A stretch of DNA of 64,000 bases from Prevotella sp. (GTDB taxonomy: Bacteria; Bacteroidota; Bacteroidia; Bacteroidales; Bacteroidaceae), in the NCBI GenBank assembly GCA_024680755.1, contig JAILBT010000006.1:1-64000 (forward strand). Reading direction: 5' to 3'. Made by a program: the position numbers and the translations under genes. The notes below the pieces were generated by a model. That model was not told the DNA's origin and ran no database searches. It saw nothing but the letters and a program-made list of their open reading frames with translations. Shown piece by piece: positions 9,661 to 19,203 of the stretch (positions are counted from its first letter, which is position 1; every line of letters begins with the position of its first letter).

Positions 9661-9699
9661 TGTGGCGGACGCGCAACGGCGCGTCCGCCACACTTGTTT
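9661..9699 (+). terminator. Rho-independent terminator after the DUF4332-like gene
   Basis: A perfect 14-bp stem (tgtggcggacgcgc / gcgcgtccgccaca) with an aacg loop is followed by cttgtttt. It lies 52 bp after the stop codon and separates the housekeeping genes from the fimbrial locus. Confidence 0.9.
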
Positions 9700-9775
9700 T
9701 GCAGTGCACCAGTAGGAGGCAACAGCTGTGATTCCTGCTTCTATATAACTAATGGTTATTTCATCGCTTTGCACT

Positions 9776-9852
9776 GGTACGCGGGTGTCTCACCTGCGTA
9801 CCGGTAGTTGGCTGCAAAGTAAAAATATGCAGTAGGGACGTGTCGCGTCCCT
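9776..9852. repeat. Two short palindromes in the gap before the fimbrial locus
   Basis: The 9609-9993 gap holds, besides the terminator and promoter, two inverted repeats. One is ggtacgcgggtg / cacctgcgtacc (9776-9802, one mismatch, 3-nt loop). The other is agggacg / cgtccct (9834-9852, 5-nt loop). Neither is followed by a T-run on either strand, so they are not obvious terminators. They may belong to a dispersed repeat. Confidence 0.6.
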
Positions 9853-9937
9853 AAAAAAACAACGAGTGTCGCTAACGCACAGCCCTTGACCCAAGTCAAT
9901 AATGTGATAAATATGTACAAAAATATACAACGAAAAC

Positions 9938-9969
9938 TTTGACCATATCTAAAATTTAAGATAAATTTG
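9938..9969 (+). promoter_or_regulatory. Promoter of the fimbrial/giant-adhesin locus
   Basis: TTTG (9938-9941), a 20-bp spacer and TAAATTTG (9962-9969) match the Bacteroidetes consensus. The predicted start site falls only about 15-20 nt before the ATG at 9994. It is the only well-formed promoter I found on this strand between here and 52.9 kb. Confidence 0.8.
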
Positions 9970-9993
9970 CAAATTACTAAGTTTGACTGACGG

Positions 9994-11748
9994 ATGAAAC
10001 AGCATTTGTACGACAGACTTAAAAGGATAACGTTTATCAGCTCTCTGGCGGCACTCCTGACCATTCATGGGGCCGGGGCCGCAGTGATGCCGACGATAGC
10101 CCAAGCCATCGCCATTGACACCCTTATGTCAGCGCGACAGGGCCAGCCGTCAGCATCCGCCAGTCAGGACAGCACAACCCGTCAGGACAGCACAGCCCGC
10201 TTTATCTACATCGACTCCGTGGCATGGCAGCATCCGCGCTGGGCCATGAAGAACAATCTGCTCTACGATGCCACCCTCACACCCAACCTCGGCATGGCGC
10301 TGCGCCTGAGCCGCCGCGTCACGCTCGAGCTGACAGCCGGCTACAATCCCTTCACCTTCAGCAACAACCGCAAGTGGAAGCACCTGCTGGTGGCTCCCGG
10401 CCTGCGCTACTACACGCGCCACGCCATGCACGGCCATTTCTTCGGTGCCGATGCCGTCTATAGCCACTACAACGTGGGCAACGTGCGCTTCCCCTTCGGC
10501 CTCTACCCCACGGTCAGAGACGAGCGCCGGCAGGGCGACCTCTACGCCCTCGGCCTCAGCTATGGCTACGAGTGGCACCTGGCCAGCCACCTGCACCTGC
10601 AGGCCGAGATGGGCATGGGCGCGGGCTACACCAGCTTCGACCGCTACGAGTGCCGTCACTGCGGCTCGCGCCTCGGCAGCGAGAGCAAGCTCTTCCTCGT
10701 GCCCAAGCTGGCCCTGAGCGTGGTGTGGGCACCGGGCTGCCGGCCGGTGCACTATGTGCGCGCCGTGGAGCTGCCGCAGCCCGAGCCGGAGCCCGAGCCG
10801 GAGCCCTTCGTGCCGGTCATGGCCGAGGTCATGCCCAACACCGGCAAGGCCGGACAGCTGCAGCGCACCGACCCCGTGCTTCATCACATCTCAGAATACC
10901 GCCCCTACGACCGCACACGCATACTGCGCAAGGAGAAAGATGCCCTCTACGTCCACTTCGAGCTGGACAAGGCCATCATTGCCCGCAACTTCCGCCGCAA
11001 CGACACCATACTGACGCGCATAGTAGATATCACGCGCCAGATCATGGCCGACAGCACCAGCAACGTGCGCCGCATACAGCTGATTGGCCTGGCCTCTATC
11101 GAGGGCAGCGTCAAGCACAACGAGTGGCTGGGCCAGGCGCGCGCCGAGGCCCTGGCCAAGTATATCAAGGACCGCGTGCAGGCGCCCGACACGCTCTTCG
11201 ACGTGTGCAACGGCGGCGAGGCATGGGCCGACTTCCGCGACCAGCTGAACGACCTGCTGCTGCTGGCCACGGGCCAGCAGCCCGACGACCCGCAGGGCGG
11301 TGCCACCCGCGCCGCCGACATGCCCCGGCAGGGGCAGCCCACAGCCGACGAGCTGCGCCGGCTGATAGACATCATCGACACCGAGCCAGACCCGCAGCGC
11401 CGCGAGCTGAGACTGAAGCGCATGAACCGCGGACGCCCCTGGCAGTATATCAAGCGCCATGTGCTGGCCGACCAGCGCAACTCGGGCTACATACGCATCT
11501 ACTACGACTATGTGCCTGACACCAACGCCGCCGTCATCAACGCCGCCTCACAGCTGGTGCAGCAGGAACGCTATCAGGAGGCAGCACTCATGCTGCGGAG
11601 CGTCTGCCAGGACCCGCGCTCATGGAACACGCTCGGCGTGGCCTTATATATGAGCGGACAGCGCGAGCAGGGCCTCGACTACCTGCGACGCGCAGCCGAG
11701 CAGGGCAACACTCAGGCTCAGGAGAACCTCGAGAAAATTGCAAATTAA
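9994..11748 (+). CDS. DUF3575 / OmpA-like domain envelope protein
   Basis: A 584-aa exported protein heading the fimbrial locus. An N-terminal hydrophobic segment (about residues 10-30) is followed by a DUF3575-type beta-rich domain (about 80-250, starting WAMKNNLLYDATLTPNLG), probably an outer-membrane barrel. Next come a PEPEPEPEP linker (about 262-271) and an OmpA-like region (about 316-400, with LIGLASIEGSVKHNEWLGQARAEAL) that could touch peptidoglycan. The C-terminal 75 residues look like TPR/Sel1 helices. From memory, such genes often stand first in Bacteroidales fimbrillin clusters. I infer a cell-envelope assembly or anchoring role. The ATG sits close behind the promoter at 9938. A 168-bp gap to the first fimbrillin contains no clear promoter or terminator. 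Confidence 0.85.
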   Translation: MKQHLYDRLKRITFISSLAALLTIHGAGAAVMPTIAQAIAIDTLMSARQGQPSASASQDSTTRQDSTARFIYIDSVAWQHPRWAMKNNLLYDATLTPNLGMALRLSRRVTLELTAGYNPFTFSNNRKWKHLLVAPGLRYYTRHAMHGHFFGADAVYSHYNVGNVRFPFGLYPTVRDERRQGDLYALGLSYGYEWHLASHLHLQAEMGMGAGYTSFDRYECRHCGSRLGSESKLFLVPKLALSVVWAPGCRPVHYVRAVELPQPEPEPEPEPFVPVMAEVMPNTGKAGQLQRTDPVLHHISEYRPYDRTRILRKEKDALYVHFELDKAIIARNFRRNDTILTRIVDITRQIMADSTSNVRRIQLIGLASIEGSVKHNEWLGQARAEALAKYIKDRVQAPDTLFDVCNGGEAWADFRDQLNDLLLLATGQQPDDPQGGATRAADMPRQGQPTADELRRLIDIIDTEPDPQRRELRLKRMNRGRPWQYIKRHVLADQRNSGYIRIYYDYVPDTNAAVINAASQLVQQERYQEAALMLRSVCQDPRSWNTLGVALYMSGQREQGLDYLRRAAEQGNTQAQENLEKIAN

Positions 11749-11916
11749 AGGCTGAGCATACCCTCCTGCCCGCCGGTTCAGTACACTGCGCCATTGGCAC
11801 AGTCGCCTCCCACCCCGTTATCAAGCCATCGCAAAAGCATGACATTATCCTCAACTCCAAGGACTACACTTTATCTACAGGATAAAACAACAGAACAAAC
11901 CAAAACCATAGTGAAT

Positions 11917-13821
11917 ATGAAAACATCTATCAAAAAACAAACGCTGCTGCTGGCCACCATCGTCGTGGCCCTGCTTGCAGCCGCCTGCAGTTCTGACGAA
12001 GACCTGGAGACAACCATCACCGACGGAGCAGAGCGCGGAGTGGTGAAGACAGAGTTCTCGCTGTCGTTTCCATCGACAATAGGAATTGGAACACGCATGG
12101 GCGCAGGCACCGTGCAAGAAGGCACAAGCTCGACAGTATTCAGGGGAATACAAAACATGGTGCTGGTGCCGTTCAGCGAAGGTTCTATAAATGGAACAAC
12201 GACGAAATTCGGCGACAACATCACTCTGCCTGCAACCAACATCGCCCTATATACCGACTTCACTGCCAACCACGCAGACAACACAAACCACTCGAAGGTA
12301 TATACCAACGTGGCGGTACCAATCGGAACGAAAGGCTTCCTCTTCTACGGAAAAGCCACAAAAGCAGGTAGCGACGAGACCGACCATTTCACCTACGGCA
12401 ACGTGGCTGTAAAACAGACCACCGGCGTGCCTGCGACGACAACGATTCTCACGCAGCCGAATTTCAGTTCCACACCAAATGAGTTGAGCTTTGCTCCGGT
12501 GTCTATCGTGAGTACCAATGCTGCCGGCACCAATGGCAACAATTTGGCAAGCTACTTGTCAGCTGTGGCTTCTGCTCACTACACAGATGCAAACTCTGTT
12601 GTTCAATACTGGTCGGGAACACAGAGTATGGCTATGCGCTCTCTGCTTGACGAACTGATGACATCTCATGCCGGCTCATCGCGCAACGTGCTGGCTGCCA
12701 TGCAGAAAATATATTCACTGTTGAAGGGCAACAGCGACGCGCTGTCTCAGGCTATCTGCACTGCCATCACAGAACATAAGATAAACAACGAGGCTGCTGT
12801 CTCAGTCTCAGCGGGTGGTGTGCTTTCGTTCATCGAAGGAAAAGGACTGGACAACTATCCCAGCAACCTGCCCGACGGCTCCGCCTTTATCAGTTTTACG
12901 CCTATTGCAGACAGCCATAACGGAACCGTCAGCTGCACTACATCAACATCAAATGACAATACGGGCCTAAACATTCCGGACCTGACAACCTACGCCTACC
13001 CTGCCGAACTATATTATCACGGCAACAGTACGATTCATGTAGCCGGGCAGTCGATGTCAAGCAGTTATACCAGCAGCAACAGCTGGGCGCAAGTGCTGGA
13101 AGCCTACACCAGTGCAACGGGAGGTGCCGCTAACGGCACTGTCAGCCGCACCACACGCTCAATAGCTATCAGCAAGCCTGTTCAGTACGGCGTGGGCCGA
13201 CTTGACCTGACGGTGCAAGCGTATAAAAACAGCAGTGGCGTCACATCACTGGACGATGCGCTCGGAACGGCGATCACACTGAAGAACGGAGAAACAAATC
13301 TATTTCCGCTGACGGGTGTGCTCGTAGGCGGGCAGAAAGCCGTGGGCTGGAATTTCTCTACACCCACAGGCAGCGAATATACCGTCTATGACAAGAGCAT
13401 ACCTGAAGGCATCGCCCTCACATCGGCAGTCTCTGCTGCCAACTATACGCTGTTGTTTGAGACTGCAGATGCCGCATCTGCCGAAGACAAAGTAAAAATT
13501 GCACTTGAGTTCCAGAACAATTCCGTCGTGACATTCAAGGGACGTAATGGCTATATCTATCCTAACTGCCGCTTCTATCTGGTGGGTGAGTTGACACCAT
13601 ACAGCAACAACACCACCCACTATACAGGCAAAACGGGCGATGAGAATCTAATTAAAAAAGCCTTCGTTCAAGACTATAAGACCACGGTGAGCATACAGGT
13701 AGCGTCACTGGCAAATGCATATAACGTGCTTCCCGACCTGAAACTACCTGAGCTTGAACTGGGTCTATCGGTCAACTTAGAGTGGCAGCAAGGCATTGAT
13801 CAGACCATCACCATACAATAA
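11917..13821 (+). CDS. Fimbrillin family lipoprotein, paralogue 1
   Basis: A 634-aa predicted pilin of the FimA/Mfa1 superfamily. The lipobox is LLAAACSS with C24 as the lipidated cysteine. A conserved TRM about 55 residues later, then FRGIQNMVLVPF, marks the start of the N-terminal beta domain; in this superfamily an Arg-specific protease removes the first strand so subunits can polymerise by strand exchange. Shared downstream blocks are PVQYGVGRLDL, GVLVGGQKAVGWNF and FYLVGEL, ending in LGLSVNLEW. The ORF track starts at 11794, but the ATG at 11917 gives the proper signal peptide. It is longer than P. gingivalis FimA or Mfa1 and less GC-rich than the next two paralogues. Confidence 0.88.
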   Translation: MKTSIKKQTLLLATIVVALLAAACSSDEDLETTITDGAERGVVKTEFSLSFPSTIGIGTRMGAGTVQEGTSSTVFRGIQNMVLVPFSEGSINGTTTKFGDNITLPATNIALYTDFTANHADNTNHSKVYTNVAVPIGTKGFLFYGKATKAGSDETDHFTYGNVAVKQTTGVPATTTILTQPNFSSTPNELSFAPVSIVSTNAAGTNGNNLASYLSAVASAHYTDANSVVQYWSGTQSMAMRSLLDELMTSHAGSSRNVLAAMQKIYSLLKGNSDALSQAICTAITEHKINNEAAVSVSAGGVLSFIEGKGLDNYPSNLPDGSAFISFTPIADSHNGTVSCTTSTSNDNTGLNIPDLTTYAYPAELYYHGNSTIHVAGQSMSSSYTSSNSWAQVLEAYTSATGGAANGTVSRTTRSIAISKPVQYGVGRLDLTVQAYKNSSGVTSLDDALGTAITLKNGETNLFPLTGVLVGGQKAVGWNFSTPTGSEYTVYDKSIPEGIALTSAVSAANYTLLFETADAASAEDKVKIALEFQNNSVVTFKGRNGYIYPNCRFYLVGELTPYSNNTTHYTGKTGDENLIKKAFVQDYKTTVSIQVASLANAYNVLPDLKLPELELGLSVNLEWQQGIDQTITIQ

Positions 13822-13845
13822 TCACAACATAAAAACCAAATAACC

Positions 13846-15828
13846 ATGAAAAAACTTTCAAATCTTCTCCTGCTGGGCGTCATGACGCTCACAGGTGCCA
13901 CGCTCTTCACCGCTTGCACGAGCGAGAATGATACCGTGGCCGAGGAGGTGAACCCCACTTTCGACGGACAAAGCGTCAAGACGCAGTTTGCCATCAACAT
14001 TCCGCAGGCAAACAGCTCTACGCGTATGTCAGCCACAACCACACAGAACGACGGTAATTTCCGTGGCATACAAGACCTGTACCTGTTCCCTCTGTCAACA
14101 GAGCCTACAGGTACCACCCCGTTCCCGTATGCTAACATCAAACTGGGCGAGAGCAACGGTGACTACACCCAAATTACCGACAACAGACAGCAGCGTCTCT
14201 ATTCTGACGTGAACATCGCCGTGGGAACGAACAACTTCCTCTTCTACGGCGAAGCCACACACGGCTCACTAAGCTCAATAGCCGACAGGAAGATCAACGG
14301 CATACTGGACAAGACCCTCAGCACCGACCTGGCCAACACGTCGGCCATCACGTTCGACCTGGTGCAGATAGCCAGCGCCTCGCTGCTGAGCACCGCAAAG
14401 ACAGCCCTGCTGAAGATAATGAACGACGTGGCAGCCGCAAAATACAACGACGGCACCGACCACTACTGGCGCGACCTGAAAGCCACAGATACCGACAAGA
14501 CCTACGCCGCGCTGCAAGAGGCATACACGCAGTTTACCCAGACCGACCGCTACTACAACGGCTCGGCCGAGGGTGTGCGCCTGGCTGTGCAGGCACTGTT
14601 CAACAACGTCTATTACACCAAGAAAGGTTCCACCAACGCCGTGGTCGTCGGTGTGTGCGACGCCATCATGAACATACTGGCCGGTGTACCTGATGCCACC
14701 ACAAAAGCGGTGACACCAGACGCCAACAAGCCCTTCAATGCTACCTACGACAGCGAGAAAGACGGCAAAGAGTCTGCCACGTCGGGCAATTTCCTCGCCG
14801 ACCCCTACACTCTGGCCTACAATAGCACAGATGCCGGCACGACCAACTTCCCCGTCGGGCAGGGCCTGCCCCAGGGCGCTGCACAGATGAAATGTGCAAA
14901 GAGCAGCGACGTGGCCACCTTCAGCTATGTCAACCCCATCGGCTTCTATGGCAATGACGGCAATGCCACCGACATTGAGAACCTGCGCTATCCAGCCTCG
15001 CTGCAGTACTATGTCAACACCCCGCTGAAGGCCACCAACAAGACACTCACCACCAGCGACTGGCCGCAAACCACGACTGCGTGGGCCACGGATGCGACGT
15101 GGACAGGATGGACCGACGCCGTGAGCGCTTCGACAAAGAACATCGCCCTCAGAGACAACATACAGTATGGCGTGGCACGCCTGGCCCTACAGGTGAAGTG
15201 TGCCGATGCCGCCACTCTGAAAGACAACTCTGCGGCCGCCGGCTACGAGGCCGACCAAGACATTTCGTACACCGGCTTCCAGGTGACGGGCGTCTTCGTG
15301 GGCGGACAACCACAGCGGGTGGGCTGGAACTTCCTGCCCGTCAGCGGCACCAGCTTCGACCGCGTGGTGGTGGACGACCAGATGAACACCACCATCACGG
15401 CCACCCGGGCCACCTACAGCGCCAAGAACTACACCCTGCTGCTGGACAACTATAAGGCCGATGCCACCGACACCGAGAAGCAGGTGAACGTGTGCATCGA
15501 GCTGACCAACAGCACGGGCCGTGACTTCTACGGACAGGACGGACTGATACGCGCCGGACAGAAGTTCTACCTCGTCGGACGACTGGACCCCAACGCCACC
15601 ACCGGCAAGTCAGGCGAAATCAACTATCCCACCACCCGCTACCCGGCAAAGAACAAGGAGCGCGTCTTCATGCAAGACTTCACCACCACCGTGCAGCTCA
15701 CCATCACCAGCCTGAAGGGTGCCTACGTCACCATTCCCGACCTGCGCATACCGCAGATACAGCTCGGACTGTCGGTGGACCTGCAGTGGAACCCGGGTAT
15801 CACCTACGAGATCAGCACCTTCCAGTAA
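13846..15828 (+). CDS. Fimbrillin family lipoprotein, paralogue 2
   Basis: A 660-aa second pilin-like subunit, 24 bp after paralogue 1. The signal peptide ends in LFTACTS, with C24 lipidated. The same architecture is visible: SSTRM (likely Arg cleavage site), FRGIQDLYLFPLS, NFLFYGEA, NIQYGVARLALQVKC, GVFVGGQPQRVGWNF, KFYLVGRLDP and a C-terminal IQLGLSVDLQWNPGITYEI, the probable donor strand. It is closest to paralogue 3. Compared with paralogue 1 it carries the extra motif VGQGLPQGAAQM near residue 340. Likely a structural or minor shaft subunit; which of the three is major cannot be told from sequence. Confidence 0.88.
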   Translation: MKKLSNLLLLGVMTLTGATLFTACTSENDTVAEEVNPTFDGQSVKTQFAINIPQANSSTRMSATTTQNDGNFRGIQDLYLFPLSTEPTGTTPFPYANIKLGESNGDYTQITDNRQQRLYSDVNIAVGTNNFLFYGEATHGSLSSIADRKINGILDKTLSTDLANTSAITFDLVQIASASLLSTAKTALLKIMNDVAAAKYNDGTDHYWRDLKATDTDKTYAALQEAYTQFTQTDRYYNGSAEGVRLAVQALFNNVYYTKKGSTNAVVVGVCDAIMNILAGVPDATTKAVTPDANKPFNATYDSEKDGKESATSGNFLADPYTLAYNSTDAGTTNFPVGQGLPQGAAQMKCAKSSDVATFSYVNPIGFYGNDGNATDIENLRYPASLQYYVNTPLKATNKTLTTSDWPQTTTAWATDATWTGWTDAVSASTKNIALRDNIQYGVARLALQVKCADAATLKDNSAAAGYEADQDISYTGFQVTGVFVGGQPQRVGWNFLPVSGTSFDRVVVDDQMNTTITATRATYSAKNYTLLLDNYKADATDTEKQVNVCIELTNSTGRDFYGQDGLIRAGQKFYLVGRLDPNATTGKSGEINYPTTRYPAKNKERVFMQDFTTTVQLTITSLKGAYVTIPDLRIPQIQLGLSVDLQWNPGITYEISTFQ

Positions 15829-15870
15829 TCTGTCTCGCCACACATTAATATTACACAGCACAAAACGATT

Positions 15871-18051
15871 ATGACGACTCGTCACACACACAGCATGGCA
15901 GCCCTCGTGGGCGCAGCCGCAATGACGCTCGCCTCCTGCTCGGCCGACGTGGCCGAGCAGGGGCAGGCCGACGGCGGGGCTGACGGTCAGCAGGCAGTGA
16001 AGGTGATGTTTGCCTTCAACGTGCCCTACGGCGGCACCAAGGCCACACGCATGACAGGCGCGATGGTGCAAGACGGCGTGACGGCCGACAGTCCCGCCGG
16101 CTACCGCGGCATGCAAGACATCAACATCATGCCGCTGCCAGCGCAGCCGCTCACCACGCAGGACAACGCCTTCCCCTTCGAGAACGTCAGCCTGACCGAC
16201 GCAACGGTGCAGGTGACATCGGAGTATAGCGCCAACTTCTACAAGGATGTCAACATACCCGTAGGCACCAGCAGCTTCCTCTTCTACGGCGAGGCACAGC
16301 ACGGCAGCCTGACCTCACAGGCCGACATGTTCGACAATGGCATTCTGGACAAGACCGTCAACCCCGCCACCAACCGCTCGACCAACGACGTGACCTTCTC
16401 GCTGCGGCAGATAGCCTCCGACGGCCAACTCTCTGCAGCCAAGACCGCACTGCTGGCCATACTGAACGACATTGCCGGCACCGAGGGCTGGGGCGCCACC
16501 GCGGCCGCCACCCTGGGCGATGCCGACTATGCCCTGGGCGATGCCTACAAGGCGTTCACCGCCGCCACGGGCATACGCTGCGGCTCGGCCGGTGCCATAC
16601 GGCTGACCGTGCAGGCACTCTACAACCGCATCAGCCGTGTGAAGAGTCAATACGCCGCAGCCTCTGCACAGGCAGCACTGGCGCAGGCCATACTGACAAA
16701 CATCGAGAATCATTTTGACGTGGCTGCCACAGGCGAAACAGGTGCCTCAGAGACGTCGCCAGCATACGCAAAGGACGCTTTCGCCCTGAGCTACAAAGAC
16801 CGCTACGACGAGGCCACCACCACCTTCCCCGTGGCACAGGGCCTGCCCGAGGGCGCCGCACAGCTGGGCTTCTCTGCCGGCTCGTTCAGCTACGTTGACC
16901 CCAAAGTGCTGTCGGGCGTGGCCACCACAGGCGTCAGCACAGACCGCTTCTGCTACCCGCCCTCGCTCGAGTATTTCGTCGATACGCCGCTGCGCTCGTC
17001 GGGCATAGAATACCAGAGCGGCGCTGACTGGCCCGCACAGAAAGCCAACGAGTGGGAGAACGACGACAACTGGACCGGCAGCAGCGAAGAGTGGACACCC
17101 ACGGTGACCGCCAGGACAAAGAGCATCGCCCTGCGCAACAACATCTACTACGGCGTGTCGCGGCTGGTCACCACCGTGCGCTGTGCCGCCACGTCGCTCA
17201 CCGACAACTCGGCTCAGACCGACGGCGACGACCTGAACATCAGCGTCGGCAACGCCGACGACATTGCCGGGGCCGACCCCGCCACGCTGAAATGCTTCCT
17301 GCTGACGGGCATCATGGTGGGTTCGCAGCCCAAGACCGTGGGCTGGAACTTCCTGCCCACCAGCACATCGACCGGACAGGCCGCCACCACCAACCGCGAG
17401 CAGGTGGTCTATGACCGACGCATGAACACCAAGCTCCTTTCGTGGGTGGAGAATGTCGTGCAGCAGAAGACAGACACCGACGGCAACCCGCTCTACACCG
17501 ACGCCACGACAGGCGGCGAGACCACCGACGCCGACGGCAACACGCCCATCATGGAGACCGTGGAGGTGACGCGGAGCGAAAACCTTCCGCCGATAGTGAT
17601 GCAGGCCGGCTCGGCCGACGAGGCCGCCAGCAAGCTGGGAGTGAACCACACACTGCTCCTGGACAATTTCAACCCCGACGCCGCCACGCAGGATGCCGCC
17701 CGCATCTGCATCGAACTGGAAAACCACACCGGACAGGACTTCTACGGGCAGGACGGACTCGTGCTGAACGGACAGAAATTCTACCTCGTGGGCGAGCTGG
17801 CGGCTCCAGCCGAGGGCAGCATTGCCTGGGTGAAGAGTGGCAACGCCTCATACACATCACGCTTCCCCCAGTACGGCACCGAGCGCGCCTTCGTCATGGA
17901 CTACACCACGCAGGCCAACCTCGTCATCACTGACCTGAAGAAAGCCTACGTCACCATTCCCGACCTGCGCGTGCCTAAGCTCTCGCTTGGCCTGTCTGTA
18001 GACCTGACATGGCGCCCGGGTATCACCTACCAGGCCATCATGGACTTCTGA
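15871..18051 (+). CDS. Fimbrillin family lipoprotein, paralogue 3
   Basis: A 726-aa protein, the longest of the three tandem fimbrillins. Lipobox LASCS with C23. Shared motifs are TRMTGAMVQDG, YRGMQDINIMPLP, SFLFYGEAQHGSL, VAQGLPEGAAQLGF, NIYYGVSRL, GIMVGSQPKTVGWNF and KFYLVGEL, with the ending LSLGLSVDLTWRPGITYQ. Extra length comes from an Asp/Thr-rich insertion around residues 525-570 (KTDTDGNPLYTDATTGG), probably a surface loop. It starts 42 bp after paralogue 2. The next gene is in the same reading frame, 27 nt beyond this stop codon. Confidence 0.88.
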   Translation: MTTRHTHSMAALVGAAAMTLASCSADVAEQGQADGGADGQQAVKVMFAFNVPYGGTKATRMTGAMVQDGVTADSPAGYRGMQDINIMPLPAQPLTTQDNAFPFENVSLTDATVQVTSEYSANFYKDVNIPVGTSSFLFYGEAQHGSLTSQADMFDNGILDKTVNPATNRSTNDVTFSLRQIASDGQLSAAKTALLAILNDIAGTEGWGATAAATLGDADYALGDAYKAFTAATGIRCGSAGAIRLTVQALYNRISRVKSQYAAASAQAALAQAILTNIENHFDVAATGETGASETSPAYAKDAFALSYKDRYDEATTTFPVAQGLPEGAAQLGFSAGSFSYVDPKVLSGVATTGVSTDRFCYPPSLEYFVDTPLRSSGIEYQSGADWPAQKANEWENDDNWTGSSEEWTPTVTARTKSIALRNNIYYGVSRLVTTVRCAATSLTDNSAQTDGDDLNISVGNADDIAGADPATLKCFLLTGIMVGSQPKTVGWNFLPTSTSTGQAATTNREQVVYDRRMNTKLLSWVENVVQQKTDTDGNPLYTDATTGGETTDADGNTPIMETVEVTRSENLPPIVMQAGSADEAASKLGVNHTLLLDNFNPDAATQDAARICIELENHTGQDFYGQDGLVLNGQKFYLVGELAAPAEGSIAWVKSGNASYTSRFPQYGTERAFVMDYTTQANLVITDLKKAYVTIPDLRVPKLSLGLSVDLTWRPGITYQAIMDF

Positions 18052-18078
18052 CCCCACAAAAAAAAAGAACAAAAAACC

Positions 18079-19122
18079 TTGCGACCAAAGAGAGACATAT
18101 CACGACTGCTGCGCGCAGCGCCCGCCACGCTGATAGCGGCGTGCTGCGCGCTCTGCTCGTGCAGCTACATCGACGAGGACCTGACCGACTGCGGCACGGA
18201 CATGGACCTGACCTACTCGCTCAGTCTGACGACCAACATCGTGACCGAGCTGCAGACCGAGCTGACCACCACCACCGAGGTGGCCCTGGGCCAGCGGCTG
18301 CAGCAGCAGCTGGCCAACGTGTTCCGGCGCTATGCCAACGACGTGGACCTCTCTTTCTATACCAACGACTCGCTGCGCGCACACCACGAGCAGCACACCA
18401 TGAACGCGGGCGAGGCCAGCTACACGCTCTACCTGCCCGTGAACGACTACCACCACCTGGCACTGGCCAACATCGCCATGGAGCAGCAGGTGGACTATGT
18501 CGCCGACAGCCATGTGGCCACGGCCATGCTGCTGCAGCACGCAGCCGACACCTTGCGCCAGCACACGGCCGGACTCTTCACCGCACGCAAGGAGGTGAAC
18601 ATCAGCGACACCACACGCCACTTCGATGTCAGGCTCTACATGGCCAACTGCGCCTGCGCGCTGGTGCTCAGGGCCACACAGCCCGAACGGGTGCGCCAGA
18701 TAGACACATACGTCACCGGCGTGGCTAACGCCTTCAGCCTCAGCGACAGCACATACCACTTCACCCACAACCCCATCATACGCACCGAGCAGCTGGACAT
18801 CGGCGACCTGACCGACTCGCTCTTCTGCCAATATACGGTGTGCTTCCCCAGCCACGACGCGCTGCCGGCAGCCGCGCGTGCCACCGGCGACGTGACCGAC
18901 GACGACGCAGGCCTGTGGCAGATCCACTGCTACGTCACCCTGCCCGACGGCAGCGTGACGCGCAACGTGCTGAACATAGGCCGCGCCCTGCGCGCCGGCA
19001 ACCTCAACATCGTGAAAGCCGTCATCAACACCGACGGCACGCTCAAAACCGTCAGCCCGCAGGTGGGCGTCAGCGTGACGCTCGACTGGCGCAGCGGCGG
19101 CACCTACACGCCAGATCTATAG
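18079..19122 (+). CDS. FimB/Mfa2-type fimbrial anchor lipoprotein
   Basis: A 347-aa predicted anchor that fixes the pilus to the outer membrane and limits its length, as FimB and Mfa2 do. The N-terminal signature CSYIDEDLTDC is typical of the family, with C28 (lipobox LCSC) as the probable lipidated residue. The rest is beta-rich and ends LTLDWRSGGTY-like, again fimbrillin style. The start is TTG: codons between the upstream in-frame stop (18049) and 18079 contain no ATG or GTG, and the next Met lies past the lipobox. The 27-bp spacing suggests coupling to paralogue 3. Position after the pilins matches known fimA-fimB and mfa1-mfa2 orders. Confidence 0.82.
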   Translation: MRPKRDISRLLRAAPATLIAACCALCSCSYIDEDLTDCGTDMDLTYSLSLTTNIVTELQTELTTTTEVALGQRLQQQLANVFRRYANDVDLSFYTNDSLRAHHEQHTMNAGEASYTLYLPVNDYHHLALANIAMEQQVDYVADSHVATAMLLQHAADTLRQHTAGLFTARKEVNISDTTRHFDVRLYMANCACALVLRATQPERVRQIDTYVTGVANAFSLSDSTYHFTHNPIIRTEQLDIGDLTDSLFCQYTVCFPSHDALPAAARATGDVTDDDAGLWQIHCYVTLPDGSVTRNVLNIGRALRAGNLNIVKAVINTDGTLKTVSPQVGVSVTLDWRSGGTYTPDL

Positions 19123-19203
19123 CCCGACAGCACGCCGGCAAAGACCGACAACGACCGACAAACTACATCTACATATAAACAACAAACGGAGACAGCCCAC
19201 AAG

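Noticed and set aside
9813-9821. Minus-strand promoter-like gcaaagtaa
   Set aside because: One key base of the -7 element is wrong, no -33 element is present, and no minus-strand gene follows.
9756-10064. 102-aa minus-strand ORF before the fimbrial locus
   Set aside because: Overlaps the promoter and the first codons of the DUF3575 gene and is built partly from palindromic DNA; no protein-like pattern.
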